A DNA stretch of 64,000 bases from JAJPHW01 sp963771505 (GTDB lineage: Bacteria > Acidobacteriota > Terriglobia > Terriglobales > Acidobacteriaceae): the NCBI GenBank assembly GCA_963771505.1, contig CAVYTO010000002.1, positions 620,001-684,000 of the forward strand. Direction: 5' to 3'. Position 1 is the stretch's first letter. Every line of letters begins with the position of its first letter. The notes beneath the pieces are model-generated. The model did no database searches. It was not told the DNA's origin and saw only the letters and a program-made list of their open reading frames with translations. Below are positions 18,200-27,134 of this stretch, one piece after another. A program made the translations under genes and the position numbers.

Positions 18200-19447
18200 T
18201 TATTCGCGCCGCAACGCTTCAACCGGTTGCAGAAGAGCAGCTTGCCGCGCCGGATAAAGTCCTGCCACCACGCCAGCGATCGCGAGCGAAAAAATCGCTA
18301 ATGCCGCTGTGGTTGGAACCAGCCTGGGCGTGTCCCACCCTGGCGGCGCAGGAAGGGTCGCGAGCGCAGCCATCAGAATGGCCGCACCTGCCATTCCCAG
18401 TCCGCCGCTAAACAATGTGAGGAACGCTCCTTCAACAAAAAACTGGAACATGATGCTGTGATTAGTCGCGCCGAGTGCTTTACGTAAACCAATTTCACGC
18501 GTCCGGTCAGCGACCGCGACCAACATGATGTTCACAATTCCAATGGCTCCTAGGACAAGCGTCACCAGACCAACGCTGCCCAGAAACATATTCATCGCGT
18601 CAAAAATTTTGCCCACGCTATCGACGGTCTTGATTGTGTCCCATTCATCAAAGGCGTCTTCATCCGTCCAGTCGAATCCGTGATTGCGTCCCAGAATCTT
18701 ATGGACGTCAATCCGTGCCTGCTCGTGGGTCGCGCGAGACAATGGCTGGTAATCGATGAAGGAAAGCGCGTTAGAAATTCCACCCACATTCAACGGTGGG
18801 AAATTCTCCCGCATTGTGGTGAACGGAACGAAATTCTTCAAATTCTGATTATTGTTGTCGCCGTGCCCAATCCGCTTTGCCGTGCCGATCACCTCGAACG
18901 CGATCCCATTCAAGAGAATTGTGCTCCCCAACGAAGGCCGCCCCGGAAATAGCAAACGCCGGGTCTCGTCGCCTAGCACAATCACCCTGCGCTTCTGGCT
19001 GATGTCGAGATCGTTTAACCAACGACCGTCAGCAATCGGGACATAGCGAATCTGGTTAAACTTTGGCAGCGTGCCCAGAATTTGGCCGCTGCTTTGGAAA
19101 AAGTCGCTCACCGCGCGAATGTCGCTACGTTGAATGATCGGAACAGCGTCCCGGACGGCCGAGTCTTGCAATATGTCGGTGTAATCCTTGTCGGTCAGGT
19201 AATATTGCCGCATTGAATTGAAGCTTCCGCTGACGGCCGGCGCGCGACCGCCCCAGATAAACATCACATTTTCGCCGAGCTCGTCGAACTGCTTCTTGTT
19301 TCCCGACCTAAAGCCCTCGCCCAAGCCCACCAATAACAACAGCGATCCCACTCCCCATGCGATACCAAACATGGTTAGAAACGAACGCAGTTTATGCGCC
19401 CACAGGGTGCTCATGGTCTGGCCGAAGATTTCGAAGAGAACGCGCAT
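18200..19447 (-). CDS. MacB/FtsX-type ABC permease (upstream member of a pair)
   Basis: 415 residues, paralogous to the following permease: N-terminal helix (LRSFLTMFGIAWGVGSLLLLVGLGEG), periplasmic MacB_PCD domain, and FtsX core with GAIGIVNIMLVAVADRTREIGLRKALGA, ending QPVEALRRE. It lacks the fused ATPase of E. coli MacB. The pair probably needs an ATP-binding protein encoded elsewhere. ATG start at 19447. The substrate is unknown. It follows the glycosidase gene on the same strand, but a strong terminator at 19555-19581 separates them, so its promoter should lie in 19448-19555. Confidence 0.88.
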   Translation of the reverse strand: MRVLFEIFGQTMSTLWAHKLRSFLTMFGIAWGVGSLLLLVGLGEGFRSGNKKQFDELGENVMFIWGGRAPAVSGSFNSMRQYYLTDKDYTDILQDSAVRDAVPIIQRSDIRAVSDFFQSSGQILGTLPKFNQIRYVPIADGRWLNDLDISQKRRVIVLGDETRRLLFPGRPSLGSTILLNGIAFEVIGTAKRIGHGDNNNQNLKNFVPFTTMRENFPPLNVGGISNALSFIDYQPLSRATHEQARIDVHKILGRNHGFDWTDEDAFDEWDTIKTVDSVGKIFDAMNMFLGSVGLVTLVLGAIGIVNIMLVAVADRTREIGLRKALGATNHSIMFQFFVEGAFLTLFSGGLGMAGAAILMAALATLPAPPGWDTPRLVPTTAALAIFSLAIAGVVAGLYPARQAALLQPVEALRRE

Positions 19448-19555
19448 GTACTGGAACTCAATGATAGCCGACAGGTGGGGTAGTCCCGGACTGCCACACG
19501 TGACTGACTATTAGACGCAGTTTCCAGCCTGCGGTAACTGCTCGAGGATCCAAGC

Positions 19556-19581
19556 AAAAAAAGACCCCGCCAATGGCGGGG
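19556..19581 (-). terminator. Rho-independent terminator of the GH39-like gene
   Basis: On the minus strand GGCGGGG... reads as a 7-bp stem CCCCGCC/GGCGGGG (19581-19565) with a 3-base loop, followed by a run of seven T about 20 bases after the stop codon at 19603. Classic intrinsic terminator. Confidence 0.9.
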
Positions 19582-19602
19582 CCGCAGTTCAGGGGAGGAA
19601 TG

Positions 19603-20898
19603 TTAGTTTTCGAGCCAGATTGGATCGAATCCAGCCGGAACTCGATTGTTGTAGATTTTGTACACTTTGCCGTAAATATCGCGGTATTGGACATATTGGC
19701 TGCCGACGGTGACCGATGTAGTGCCTCCGCCTTGGGGCAGGGCCGTGTCCCAGACGGCTTCCGCCTGATAACTTCCGGGCTTAGTAAACGTGCAGGACCA
19801 GATCGGGCTGCCGCCAGACTGCGCCTGGCACGGTTGCGTCATTGTGGCTCCCACCAGCCAGTTATACGTCAATTGGTAGGCAATCCCGGTGGGCGTCAGC
19901 TGGCCGGTTTTGGTATTCCAGAAGTTGCCTTCCTGTGGGGAGTCGTAGGCGTAGAGGTAAAACTTTTTCACCGCAGTTGATAGCTGCACCAACTCGAGGC
20001 GGAAGCTGAAACCGGGCTGCTGCGCTGTGGGGATTGGCTTCGTGTCACAGCACCAGCTTCCTTCTGTGATGAACAGCGGTTTGCCGGACTGCCCGTACTG
20101 CTGCATCTCGCTGGTCGCCGCGTTCACGCGCTGAACGATATCTTCAGGATTTTGCACGTATCCGTGCATTCCCATCACATCAACATAGTTTCCGCCGCCG
20201 GCTGCAAGGAACTGCCCGAGATAGGTCATGAACGCAGAGTGTTTTCCATCTCCGGTTTCGGGAGGCGAAGTAATTTCCACTTGCGGATCGTAGGACTGCG
20301 CGATTTGACGAACGTCCCGCGCCATACTCACAAGCTGCGGCACCGTGCCCGCGTACTCGCTGGGAATATTGGGCTCGTTCCAGATTTCGATGTACTTGAT
20401 CTTTCCGGGTCCGACATGCTGCATGAGCGCAGTTACGAAGTCTTTCAGGTGCTTGTCTGTTCCCGTACCATCCGCGTTCAGGTCAACCGGCGCATAGCAT
20501 CCGCCCGGCGCCTGGGTTCCCTGGTTGCAAACACACGCAGGACACTGTGACGCCCAACTTGGCGTGTAATACATCGTGTAAAGAACGCTCTGACCGTTGG
20601 CGCTGATCTCCGACATCCATCGATCAAAATAGGTCCAGTCATAAACTCCGGGCGCGGTGTTGATGTCCGACCATTTCACGTTCGAAGAAACTGTGCGCCA
20701 CGACGAAAACGGAAGTCCCACTGTGGAAGGCCACGGGCTCGATTGCCAGAGCACGTGCATCGCAAACCAGTCGGGGGAAATTGGTTGGGCGGCATTGTTC
20801 GAACCGCCGGTGCTGGTGCCAGGCGCCGCAGCGCAAGTAGCTACCAGCATGCTTAGAGACAGAATCAAGTACGCGATCGCTGTCCGGTTCCACGTCAT
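19603..20898 (-). CDS. Secreted glycoside hydrolase, clan GH-A (GH39-like)
   Basis: 431 residues with a signal peptide (AYLILSLSMLVATCAAA). A TIM-barrel glycosidase is indicated by the acid/base motif IEIWNEPN (Glu175) and the nucleophile motif LFITEG (Glu279) on the expected strands 4 and 7, with a histidine in MGMHGYVQ between them. The early WSDINTAPGVYDW segment is common in GH39/GH5-like enzymes, which cleave beta-xylosides or other beta-linked polysaccharides. The family within clan A is uncertain. The C-terminal 80 residues form a small beta domain. A GGAGG Shine-Dalgarno lies before ATG 20898, and a strong terminator follows. Confidence 0.82.
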   Translation of the reverse strand: MTWNRTAIAYLILSLSMLVATCAAAPGTSTGGSNNAAQPISPDWFAMHVLWQSSPWPSTVGLPFSSWRTVSSNVKWSDINTAPGVYDWTYFDRWMSEISANGQSVLYTMYYTPSWASQCPACVCNQGTQAPGGCYAPVDLNADGTGTDKHLKDFVTALMQHVGPGKIKYIEIWNEPNIPSEYAGTVPQLVSMARDVRQIAQSYDPQVEITSPPETGDGKHSAFMTYLGQFLAAGGGNYVDVMGMHGYVQNPEDIVQRVNAATSEMQQYGQSGKPLFITEGSWCCDTKPIPTAQQPGFSFRLELVQLSTAVKKFYLYAYDSPQEGNFWNTKTGQLTPTGIAYQLTYNWLVGATMTQPCQAQSGGSPIWSCTFTKPGSYQAEAVWDTALPQGGGTTSVTVGSQYVQYRDIYGKVYKIYNNRVPAGFDPIWLEN

Positions 20899-21347
20899 GA
20901 GATTCCTCCAAAAAGGATGATCAATTACGAGTAACTACCTGTCCGGAAGACACGATGTCGGGACGTAGCGCGGCACGCCGAGGCAAACGGGCACACCGGT
21001 AGGGTCATCCCTGCAACGTGTGTAAGTTTCTTAAGATTTTGGCTTCAGCGAAGTGGCTTGTTCGTGTATCAGTGAGGCGATTATAGGGTCGCGTATATCG
21101 AGGGTCAATACTCAGGGATTACCCGAAAGTACATCGGTAATGCCAGTAGACTCGTCTAAAGCGCTTGCCCAGTCGGCCATCCACAGGCGGGAGTCTTTTA
21201 TGCACTTCCGGTGTTCATAATGAATGTGGGTTATGTGTAGCAGTTGAAACGAATTAGTTCCTGATTTCAATTTGAATTGGATGTAGTATCTCGTCATTCA
21301 ATTGTAAAAAATCTCGTGACTCAGTACTCCCAAAAAAGGAAAAATTA
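20899..21347. other. 449-bp intergenic region, divergent promoters expected
   Basis: It lies between the divergent GH39-like gene and the DUF4136 gene. It is more A+T-rich than the neighbours, especially from 21200 to 21347. A 61-codon minus-strand frame (21112-21297) has no Shine-Dalgarno or family look and is not called. A small CTTCAGCGAAG dyad occurs near 21045. I see no RNA gene and no riboswitch. Confidence 0.4.
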
Positions 21348-21866
21348 ATGATAAGCAAAACGCTGGGGTTGCTCTTGCTCTCTTGTGCTCTTGTGACCTT
21401 TTCAGTCGCACAAAAAGTAACCACCGATTTCGATCACAACGCCAACTTCTCGAAATACAAGACTTACGTTTGGGTTAAAAATCCCCAGACTTCCGACCCG
21501 TTCATGAGCCAGCGCATCATGGACGACGTCAACGCACAACTTCAGGCCAAAGGCTGGCAGCTCACCAATGACCGGGACCACGCCGACGCTGGGGTATCCG
21601 CAAATGTAACCACCAGAGAGCGCCGCACTCTGGACCGTTTTTATGGCGGAGGCCCGTGGGGCTACCGGTGGGGTGGCCCGGTATCGACGACTGTTTACAC
21701 CTACGATGTCGGAACGTTGATCGTCGATGTATTCGATGCCGGCACGAAACAGCCAGTCTGGCGCGGCATTGCTGCCCAGACTTTGTCCGATAAAGCCGAC
21801 AAAAATACAAAAAAGCTGAACAAGGCGGTGGAAAAAATGTTCAAGGGCTTTCCGCCTAAAAAATAA
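21348..21866 (+). CDS. DUF4136 secreted protein
   Basis: 172 residues with a Sec signal (LGLLLLSCALVTFSVAQ). The DUF4136 pattern is visible: DFDHNANFSKYKTYVW near the N-terminus, QRIMDDVNAQLQAKGW in the middle, and GTLIVDVFDAGTKQPVWRG near the C-terminus. The family is a periplasmic or outer-membrane-associated domain of unknown function, often a lipoprotein. The Cys in the signal (LLSC) is too early for a convincing lipobox, so cleavage after VAQ is likelier. AAAAAGG precedes ATG 21348. It is convergent with the MFS gene, 13 bases apart. Confidence 0.85.
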   Translation: MISKTLGLLLLSCALVTFSVAQKVTTDFDHNANFSKYKTYVWVKNPQTSDPFMSQRIMDDVNAQLQAKGWQLTNDRDHADAGVSANVTTRERRTLDRFYGGGPWGYRWGGPVSTTVYTYDVGTLIVDVFDAGTKQPVWRGIAAQTLSDKADKNTKKLNKAVEKMFKGFPPKK

Positions 21867-21879
21867 GACCGAGCAATTA

Positions 21880-23145
21880 CTAAAAGCCTGTGCCGGCAGA
21901 TTCCGACGGTAGTGGTTCAGGAAAAAGTGGGCGTGCAGGATCGACCTGCAGCCAAAGCAGCGCGCCCAGGCACAACATGGCGACCATCGGCACAAACCCG
22001 GCGTTGTAGCTGCCGAATCGGCTAACCATGGTTCCAAACACGACTGCGGAAACGGCTGACGCCGCGCTGCATGCCGTGTTCATAAACGCAAACACGGCAC
22101 CGGCATTCTTCGGCGCTACGTCGAGGCAAAGCGCACACAGACTGGGTTGCTGAAACAGAATTGCTGCGTAGGCAAGCGACAGGAATACCAACGCCTGCCT
22201 GCCATCCGCCGAATAAATAGCCGCAATGAGGAAGCCCGCTGCGGCGCTCAGTCCGATGGCGCCGATGCAGCGCCGGGCGGTGCGTACGCCACGATGTGCC
22301 ACCATCCAGTCGCCCACGAACCCGCCCAGTGCATTTGCCGCGGCCCCGACCAAATAAGTGAGCGAGGATAAGACGAGAGCCGCTTCAGTAAATCCACGTC
22401 CCTTCACCAGATAAGTTTGCAGCCATGCGACGAAGAAACCAAACGAATATGTGAAACAAGCTCCTATGACCGCTATGCGCCACAGCGCCGGAAGGCGCAA
22501 TGCTGTGGCCCATGGCAAGCCATGACTTTGCGGACCCGGGCCTGGTCCTATTTCGCGAAGTTCCTCACGAGTGACCCCTGGCTTCTCGTGAGGTGAGTCG
22601 CGAAACCACACATACCAGACCACGCTCCAAACCAATCCCAGAATTCCAAAAAGAAAGAAGGGCGCACGCCATCCATAGCGAACTTGAATCGGCACGACCA
22701 GCAGCGGAGACAAGGCTGCACCGATTTGACTGGTCATCCACACAATGCCCCAGGCCCGCGTGCGCTTGGCAGGGGGAATCCATCGGGCAATGACCGCAGA
22801 GGCATTAGGATACGCGCCCGCTTCGCCAGCGCCGAAACAGAAACGCACGAGAAGCAACATGGGGTAGCTCGCAACTATCCCCGTGAGCGATGTAAAGGCC
22901 GACCACCAAACTACAACTCGCGTGAGGACGCGGCGCGGGCCGATACGATCCCCCAAAGCGCCGGTGGGTATTTCGAATGCGCCGTAAGCCACGAAGAAAA
23001 CGCTGCTGACCCAACCCCACGCTTCCGGACTGATATGCAGTGAGTCCTGCATGCGCGGACCGGCCACAGCGATGCAGACCCGGTCAAGGTAAGTAATGAC
23101 CGAGAGCAGCGACAGCATGCCGAGCACCCGGTGCTGGTATTTCAA
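21880..23145 (-). CDS. MFS transporter, anion:cation symporter (hexuronate/glucarate) type
   Basis: 421 residues and about twelve helices. The N-terminal text (LSLLSVITYLDRVCIAVAGP) with Asp-Arg in helix 1 and the loop 2-3 motif GALGDRIGPRRVL are typical of the ACS branch (ExuT/GudP), which takes up sugar acids with H+ or Na+. The substrate is inferred only from family membership. The nearby secreted glycosidase would fit uptake of a plant-polymer product, but there is no operon link. ATG start at 23145. Confidence 0.85.
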   Translation of the reverse strand: MKYQHRVLGMLSLLSVITYLDRVCIAVAGPRMQDSLHISPEAWGWVSSVFFVAYGAFEIPTGALGDRIGPRRVLTRVVVWWSAFTSLTGIVASYPMLLLVRFCFGAGEAGAYPNASAVIARWIPPAKRTRAWGIVWMTSQIGAALSPLLVVPIQVRYGWRAPFFLFGILGLVWSVVWYVWFRDSPHEKPGVTREELREIGPGPGPQSHGLPWATALRLPALWRIAVIGACFTYSFGFFVAWLQTYLVKGRGFTEAALVLSSLTYLVGAAANALGGFVGDWMVAHRGVRTARRCIGAIGLSAAAGFLIAAIYSADGRQALVFLSLAYAAILFQQPSLCALCLDVAPKNAGAVFAFMNTACSAASAVSAVVFGTMVSRFGSYNAGFVPMVAMLCLGALLWLQVDPARPLFPEPLPSESAGTGF

Positions 23146-23252
23146 AGGTCGCTCATCTGATTTGTCACATCATTTCGAATCCGGTCGGTTCCAGCGCAAT
23201 CGCCCGAGTATATCTGACTCGGTTCAGGTTCCCTGGGCGGAGATATTGTCCT

Positions 23253-25559
23253 CTATTTCGATTGGCTGGCCTGAACCAGGAGTTTCTGAAATCGCGGATC
23301 CGAGCGGATGGAGTCGAAATGCGGGTTGGCGTTAATCGCTGCGGGGTCGTGATATCCGCCACTGATCGCGCTTTGAAGTTGGTCCAGGGCTTTTTCGTTT
23401 TCGCCCTTGCTGGCGTAGGCCGCGCTCATAAGCACATGATGGATGGGAGTGCTCTGGTCTGCCTTTGGCTCGCTCACCAGCAATGCGATCGCGCGATCGT
23501 ACTCACCCTCGGCGAGATACACCTGGGCCAGGCCGAAATTCGCCGTCCCGGACGTGGGGCTGATCCGGCGGGCTTGATCGAGGGCTGTGATGGCGTCCTG
23601 ATATCGCTTCTGCTGTGTCAACGCTCGGCTCAGATGGTAGTAAGCCTGAAACATGCCTGGATCGAGCCGGATCGCCTCGCGTGCGGCTTTCTCCGCGCCG
23701 ATTGAATCTGGCGGCTGCGTATATCCAAGTGACCACGCGAGTTCGTCCCAGGCATGCGCGTTGTCGGGGTCGACGATTGTAGCTTCTCTCGATTTATCGG
23801 CAGCGCGCGCGTAATCGAAAGAATTTCCATACACCAGAGCCATGGCTACATCGGCTTCCCCCAGCTGCGGATCGATAGTGAGGGCGCGCTCCGCCAATTC
23901 GCGCGCCTTGCGCTGGTGTTCCTCATTCGAATCAAGGTTCCTGTAGTAGAAGCTTTCGACCATCGAAAGCCCAGCCAATGCCGGAGCGTAGTTGGGATCT
24001 AACTTCAATGCCGTCTCAAAATTTCCCCGGGCGGCTTCGAGATTTTTGGGGACGTCGATGAAATCGACCAGCGCGCGGCCGCGCAAATATGCCTCGTAGG
24101 CTTCGGGATTTTGCGTGTAGTGCTTTTGCAGTGCGCTCTGCTCCTGAGGTGTGAGCTTCAGATTCAGAGCCTGCGCAATTTTCAGCGCCGTCTGATCTTG
24201 CAGCGCGAAGACATCTTTCAAATTCCCCACGAAATCATCTGCCCAGGTTTGAAAACCGGTTGAAGCATCAATCAATTGCACGTTGATGCGTACCTGATCT
24301 CCCGCTTTGCGCACGCTTCCTTGCAATAGATACTGAACACCGAGTTCCTGCCCGATATCTTTCGGATCTTTTTGTCCGCCTTTGAAACGAGCAGCCGTGG
24401 CGGGAGATGCCAACTTGACGCCTTCAATCTTCGACAGTTTGGTGTCGATTTCTTCCGTCATGCCGTCGCTGAAGTAGTCATTAGCGGAATCGCCGCTGAG
24501 ATTTTGCAGCGGCAAAACAGCCAGAGAGGTTTTATTTCCGGAACCAGTGCCAGCTACCGGCGATGAAGACTTGTGCGCCCACCACCACGTTCCGCCCGAA
24601 AGTATGGCCAGCCCCAGCACTGCCAGTACGGCATTTCGACCAATACTTGAGCGTGCCGGGATAGGTTCTGCGGCAACCTGGGTTTTTCCGGTTTCGGTGT
24701 CACGCTTCAATCTCTGCAAATCGGATCGGATTTCCGAGGCGTGTTGGTATCGAAGGTCGCGGTCTTTCTCGAGACACTTGTTAATGATGCGCTCAAGTTC
24801 AGGTGGCATGTCTGGATTCAACCGCACCGGCGCAACCGGCACCGAATCCAGGATCGCTTTGAAGATCAGCGCGGAGGTTTCGCCGCGAAAAGGCAGCGTG
24901 CCGGTTGCCATCTCGTAAAGCACAGCACCGAAAGAGAAGAGATCGGTGCGGGCATCAAGTTCTTTACCTTTTGCTTGCTCCGGAGACATATAGGCGATCG
25001 TGCCCAACGTAGAGCCGGGGCTCGTAAGGTGTTGCGCGTCCACCGTCATCGTGTTGGCCGATCCTATCTGACTGGCAGAGTTACCGGCGGGTGCCAGCTT
25101 TGCCAACCCAAAATCCAGAATCTTCGCGTGACCGCGCTCGGTGACGAAGATGTTTGCCGGCTTGATGTCCCGATGTACGATGCCTTTGGAATTCGCGGCG
25201 TCAAGCGCATCGGCGATCTCAATCGCCAGGGCCTGAATTATCTCGATGTCGAGCGGCCGACCCGAAATTCGGTGCTTCAGCGTCACGCCATCGAGAAATT
25301 CCATGGCGATGAAAGCTTTGCCGTTCTCTTCGCCGATGTCGTAAATGGTGCAGATATTGGGATGGTTGAGTGCGGAAGCCGCCTGCGCTTCCCGCTGAAA
25401 CCGCGCGAGCGCCTGCTCGTCGACGGCCACTTCTTCGGGCAGGAACTTGAGGGCGACAAAACGGTGCAGTCGCGTGTCTTCGGCCTTGTAGACCACACCC
25501 ATGCCGCCACCGCCGAGTTTATCGACGATGCGGTAGTGCGAGATGATTTGGCCGTCCAC
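23253..25559 (-). CDS. Ser/Thr protein kinase with TolB-like and TPR extracellular part
   Basis: 768 residues in three parts. Residues 1-275 are an intact kinase (GGGGMGVVYKA, VALK lysine, HRDIKPANIF, DFGLAK, GTIAYMSPEQ). One membrane helix follows near residue 305 (NAVLAVLGLAILSGGTWWW). Then comes a TolB-amino-terminal/FlgO-like domain (SLAVLPLQNLSGD...YFSDGMTEEI...LLQGSVRKAGDQVRINVQL) and about six TPR units to the C-terminus (GLAQVYLAEGEYDRAIALL). This combination is very common in Acidobacteriota. The outer part probably receives an envelope or stress signal; targets are unknown. GTG start at 25559 with no clear Shine-Dalgarno. Confidence 0.92.
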   Translation of the reverse strand: MDGQIISHYRIVDKLGGGGMGVVYKAEDTRLHRFVALKFLPEEVAVDEQALARFQREAQAASALNHPNICTIYDIGEENGKAFIAMEFLDGVTLKHRISGRPLDIEIIQALAIEIADALDAANSKGIVHRDIKPANIFVTERGHAKILDFGLAKLAPAGNSASQIGSANTMTVDAQHLTSPGSTLGTIAYMSPEQAKGKELDARTDLFSFGAVLYEMATGTLPFRGETSALIFKAILDSVPVAPVRLNPDMPPELERIINKCLEKDRDLRYQHASEIRSDLQRLKRDTETGKTQVAAEPIPARSSIGRNAVLAVLGLAILSGGTWWWAHKSSSPVAGTGSGNKTSLAVLPLQNLSGDSANDYFSDGMTEEIDTKLSKIEGVKLASPATAARFKGGQKDPKDIGQELGVQYLLQGSVRKAGDQVRINVQLIDASTGFQTWADDFVGNLKDVFALQDQTALKIAQALNLKLTPQEQSALQKHYTQNPEAYEAYLRGRALVDFIDVPKNLEAARGNFETALKLDPNYAPALAGLSMVESFYYRNLDSNEEHQRKARELAERALTIDPQLGEADVAMALVYGNSFDYARAADKSREATIVDPDNAHAWDELAWSLGYTQPPDSIGAEKAAREAIRLDPGMFQAYYHLSRALTQQKRYQDAITALDQARRISPTSGTANFGLAQVYLAEGEYDRAIALLVSEPKADQSTPIHHVLMSAAYASKGENEKALDQLQSAISGGYHDPAAINANPHFDSIRSDPRFQKLLVQASQSK

Positions 25560-25634
25560 GCGTCGCGAGTATGTTAGGCGGGATGCGCGGATGAGTCAAC
25601 GAATGCGCCGCCGCTTGTACGCCAGAGATAGGGA

Positions 25635-25711
25635 TGGAGGCCCCGGGCGGAGTCGAACCGCCGACCAACGGTTTAGGAAACCGCTGCTCTATCCAACTGA
25701 GCTACGGGGCC
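25635..25711 (-). tRNA. tRNA-Arg (anticodon CCT), CCA encoded
   Basis: A 77-base cloverleaf: acceptor GGCCCCG/CGGGGCC, D-stem GCTC/GAGC, anticodon stem GCGGT/ACCGT with loop TTCCTAA (anticodon CCT, reading AGG), T-stem GGCGG/CCGCC with loop TTCGACT, and a genomic CCA end. The discriminator base is T (U73), where bacterial Arg tRNAs usually have A or G. It lies between the kinase gene and the receiver gene. No integrase or att repeat is seen next to it. Confidence 0.95.
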
Positions 25712-25944
25712 ACAAAGTTTCCTTCCCATCATACTTTGCAAGCCGGAAAATCGCTGTCTCTTAAGAAAGCCGGCCTACAAACGACGGCAATCCGAAACGG
25801 GCGCGAAATTCGTGAATGTAGGAGTGTGTCGTGATTCTGGACTAATGAGATTGTCAATGCCATTTGAGCGGCAGGAAATAATTGCTAATTTAATTACTTC
25901 GAGATAACCCGTTAGTTCACCTTGCTATCAAACGCTGCTGAAAG

Positions 25945-26334
25945 ATGAAGCATATTCTCGTGGTGGACGATAATCGGAGCATCAGAAAGCTGGTGTGCCG
26001 GATGCTTTCAATTGATGGTCGTATTCCGCCGTGCGTCGAAGCCGAAAATGGTCTGGATGCCGTGCAAAAGGCCACCGCCAACGTGCCCGAATTAGTTGTG
26101 ATGGATTTTTCGATGCCCGTGATGAATGGGCTCGAAGCCGCCATGCGAATCAGCGCTGCTCTGCCTAATATTGGGATCGTGCTGGTTACGCTGCACTCAG
26201 ATTTGTTGCCGAAAGAGCGGATCGCCAGGAGCGGAATCTCGGCAGTTGTCTCGAAGGATCGCGCCGCTCGCGACCTGGTTCCCGCAGTCTGCTCACTCCT
26301 CGGGCTTGACTGTCCCGCTGCTACCGCCGTCTAA
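25945..26334 (+). CDS. Single-domain response regulator (CheY-like receiver)
   Basis: A 129-residue stand-alone receiver domain. It has the acidic pair in ILVVDDNRS, the phosphoacceptor Asp in LVVMDFSMPVMNG (about residue 53), the Thr in IVLVTLHSD and the Lys in AVVSKD. All phosphorylation residues are present, so it should be active. There is no output domain; it probably works by protein contact. No histidine kinase is adjacent. Its 3' end overlaps by 42 bases with a convergent small gene. Confidence 0.9.
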   Translation: MKHILVVDDNRSIRKLVCRMLSIDGRIPPCVEAENGLDAVQKATANVPELVVMDFSMPVMNGLEAAMRISAALPNIGIVLVTLHSDLLPKERIARSGISAVVSKDRAARDLVPAVCSLLGLDCPAATAV

Positions 26335-26637
26335 AAACTTTCTGTCCATGGGAAAGCCCAACTTTTCCGCACGAATCCTCAATAGCTTCCAGGTCGCTTC
26401 CTTCATCGCCGATTTTTCTGTCTCGGCGGATTCATCTGAGGAAAGCTCCTGCAATCTTACAAAGAGGGCTTCTTCGAGCGCATTGGCTTTCTGATGAAGC
26501 GAGTTTTTATCGTTTTCGGCAAGACATTCATCAAGTAGTCGCCGCCAATCCGCGGCTGTAGTGTTCCCATGCGCTTCGTTCTCGTTAGGTGAGAGTTGAT
26601 GAAGAATAGCGCCAGGCTTTAGGTTTCCGTCGACCAT
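26293..26637 (-). CDS. Small hypothetical protein
   Basis: 114 residues, hydrophilic and helix-rich (ADWRRLLDECLAENDKNSLHQ and EALFVRLQELSSDESAETEK), with no signal or membrane segment. I do not recognise the family. The amino-acid make-up is protein-like, and the KPGAILHQLSPNENEAHGNTT start resembles small soluble acidobacterial proteins. The open frame reaches TTG 26652; ATG 26637 is chosen. The 3' end overlaps the receiver gene's end on the other strand by 42 bases. Its existence is likely but not certain. Confidence 0.5.
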   Translation of the reverse strand: MVDGNLKPGAILHQLSPNENEAHGNTTAADWRRLLDECLAENDKNSLHQKANALEEALFVRLQELSSDESAETEKSAMKEATWKLLRIRAEKLGFPMDRKFLDGGSSGTVKPEE

Positions 26638-26830
26638 ACTTTTTAAGTACAACCTCGAATGCGGTTGAGGGTTGGAAGCGGTACAAAACCTTCTTACACT
26701 TCCCAGATAAATTAAATCATAATCTTTTTGAGAGTGGCAATATGTACGCTAGCGCACTGATTAAGAAGCACTTGACAGCTTTCTGGGGCATTTTGAGCAG
26801 CCCGGTCGTCTGCTGTTGGCAGTCGTCAAG

Positions 26831-27127
26831 TCAGCGTTTTCGAAATTTGAACTCGTGGCTCCGCATGTCTACTTTCTTTCCGCGAAAGACAACGCCCTCC
26901 CTGTTCAGGCGGAAACGCTGCTCGAACGCGGAATCGCCTCGCAGCTTGATGCATCCGCCAGCGCCGAGGATTCGGTGCCAAGGCAGATCGAGCGCGCCAT
27001 GAAGTGTCCGGGCGACTTGACGCGCTCCGCGAGGCAAGCCTGCGGCACGCGCTACTGCTCCGTAGGTTGACACTTTGCCGTGAGGGATTTTTCTTATCGC
27101 GGCAACGATTCGCGACTGGTTGGTCAT
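26831..27127 (-). CDS. atl: Alkyltransferase-like protein (ATL, MGMT fold with Trp for Cys)
   Basis: 98 residues forming only the DNA-binding C-terminal domain of O6-methylguanine methyltransferase (IPHGKVSTYGAVARAAG helix-turn-helix with the arginine finger in LPRGARQVAR). At the active site the usual PCHR is PWHR: the codon TGG replaces the methyl-accepting Cys. This is the mark of ATL proteins, which bind O6-alkylguanine without repairing it and flag the lesion for nucleotide excision repair. ATG start at 27127, seven bases after the yeiH-like stop, so the two are probably co-transcribed. Confidence 0.88.
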   Translation of the reverse strand: MTNQSRIVAAIRKIPHGKVSTYGAVARAAGLPRGARQVARTLHGALDLPWHRILGAGGCIKLRGDSAFEQRFRLNREGVVFRGKKVDMRSHEFKFRKR

Positions 27128-27134
27128 GTAGCTT

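Noticed and set aside
21112..21297. 61-codon minus-strand reading frame
   Set aside because: A+T-rich intergenic DNA with no start signal or family look.
25635..25711. tRNA gene as an integration site
   Set aside because: No integrase, no direct repeat of the tRNA 3' end and no foreign gene block beside it.
26742..27002. 86-codon plus-strand reading frame opposite the ATL gene
   Set aside because: Shadow of the ATL gene; Arg/Ser-rich text with no domain.
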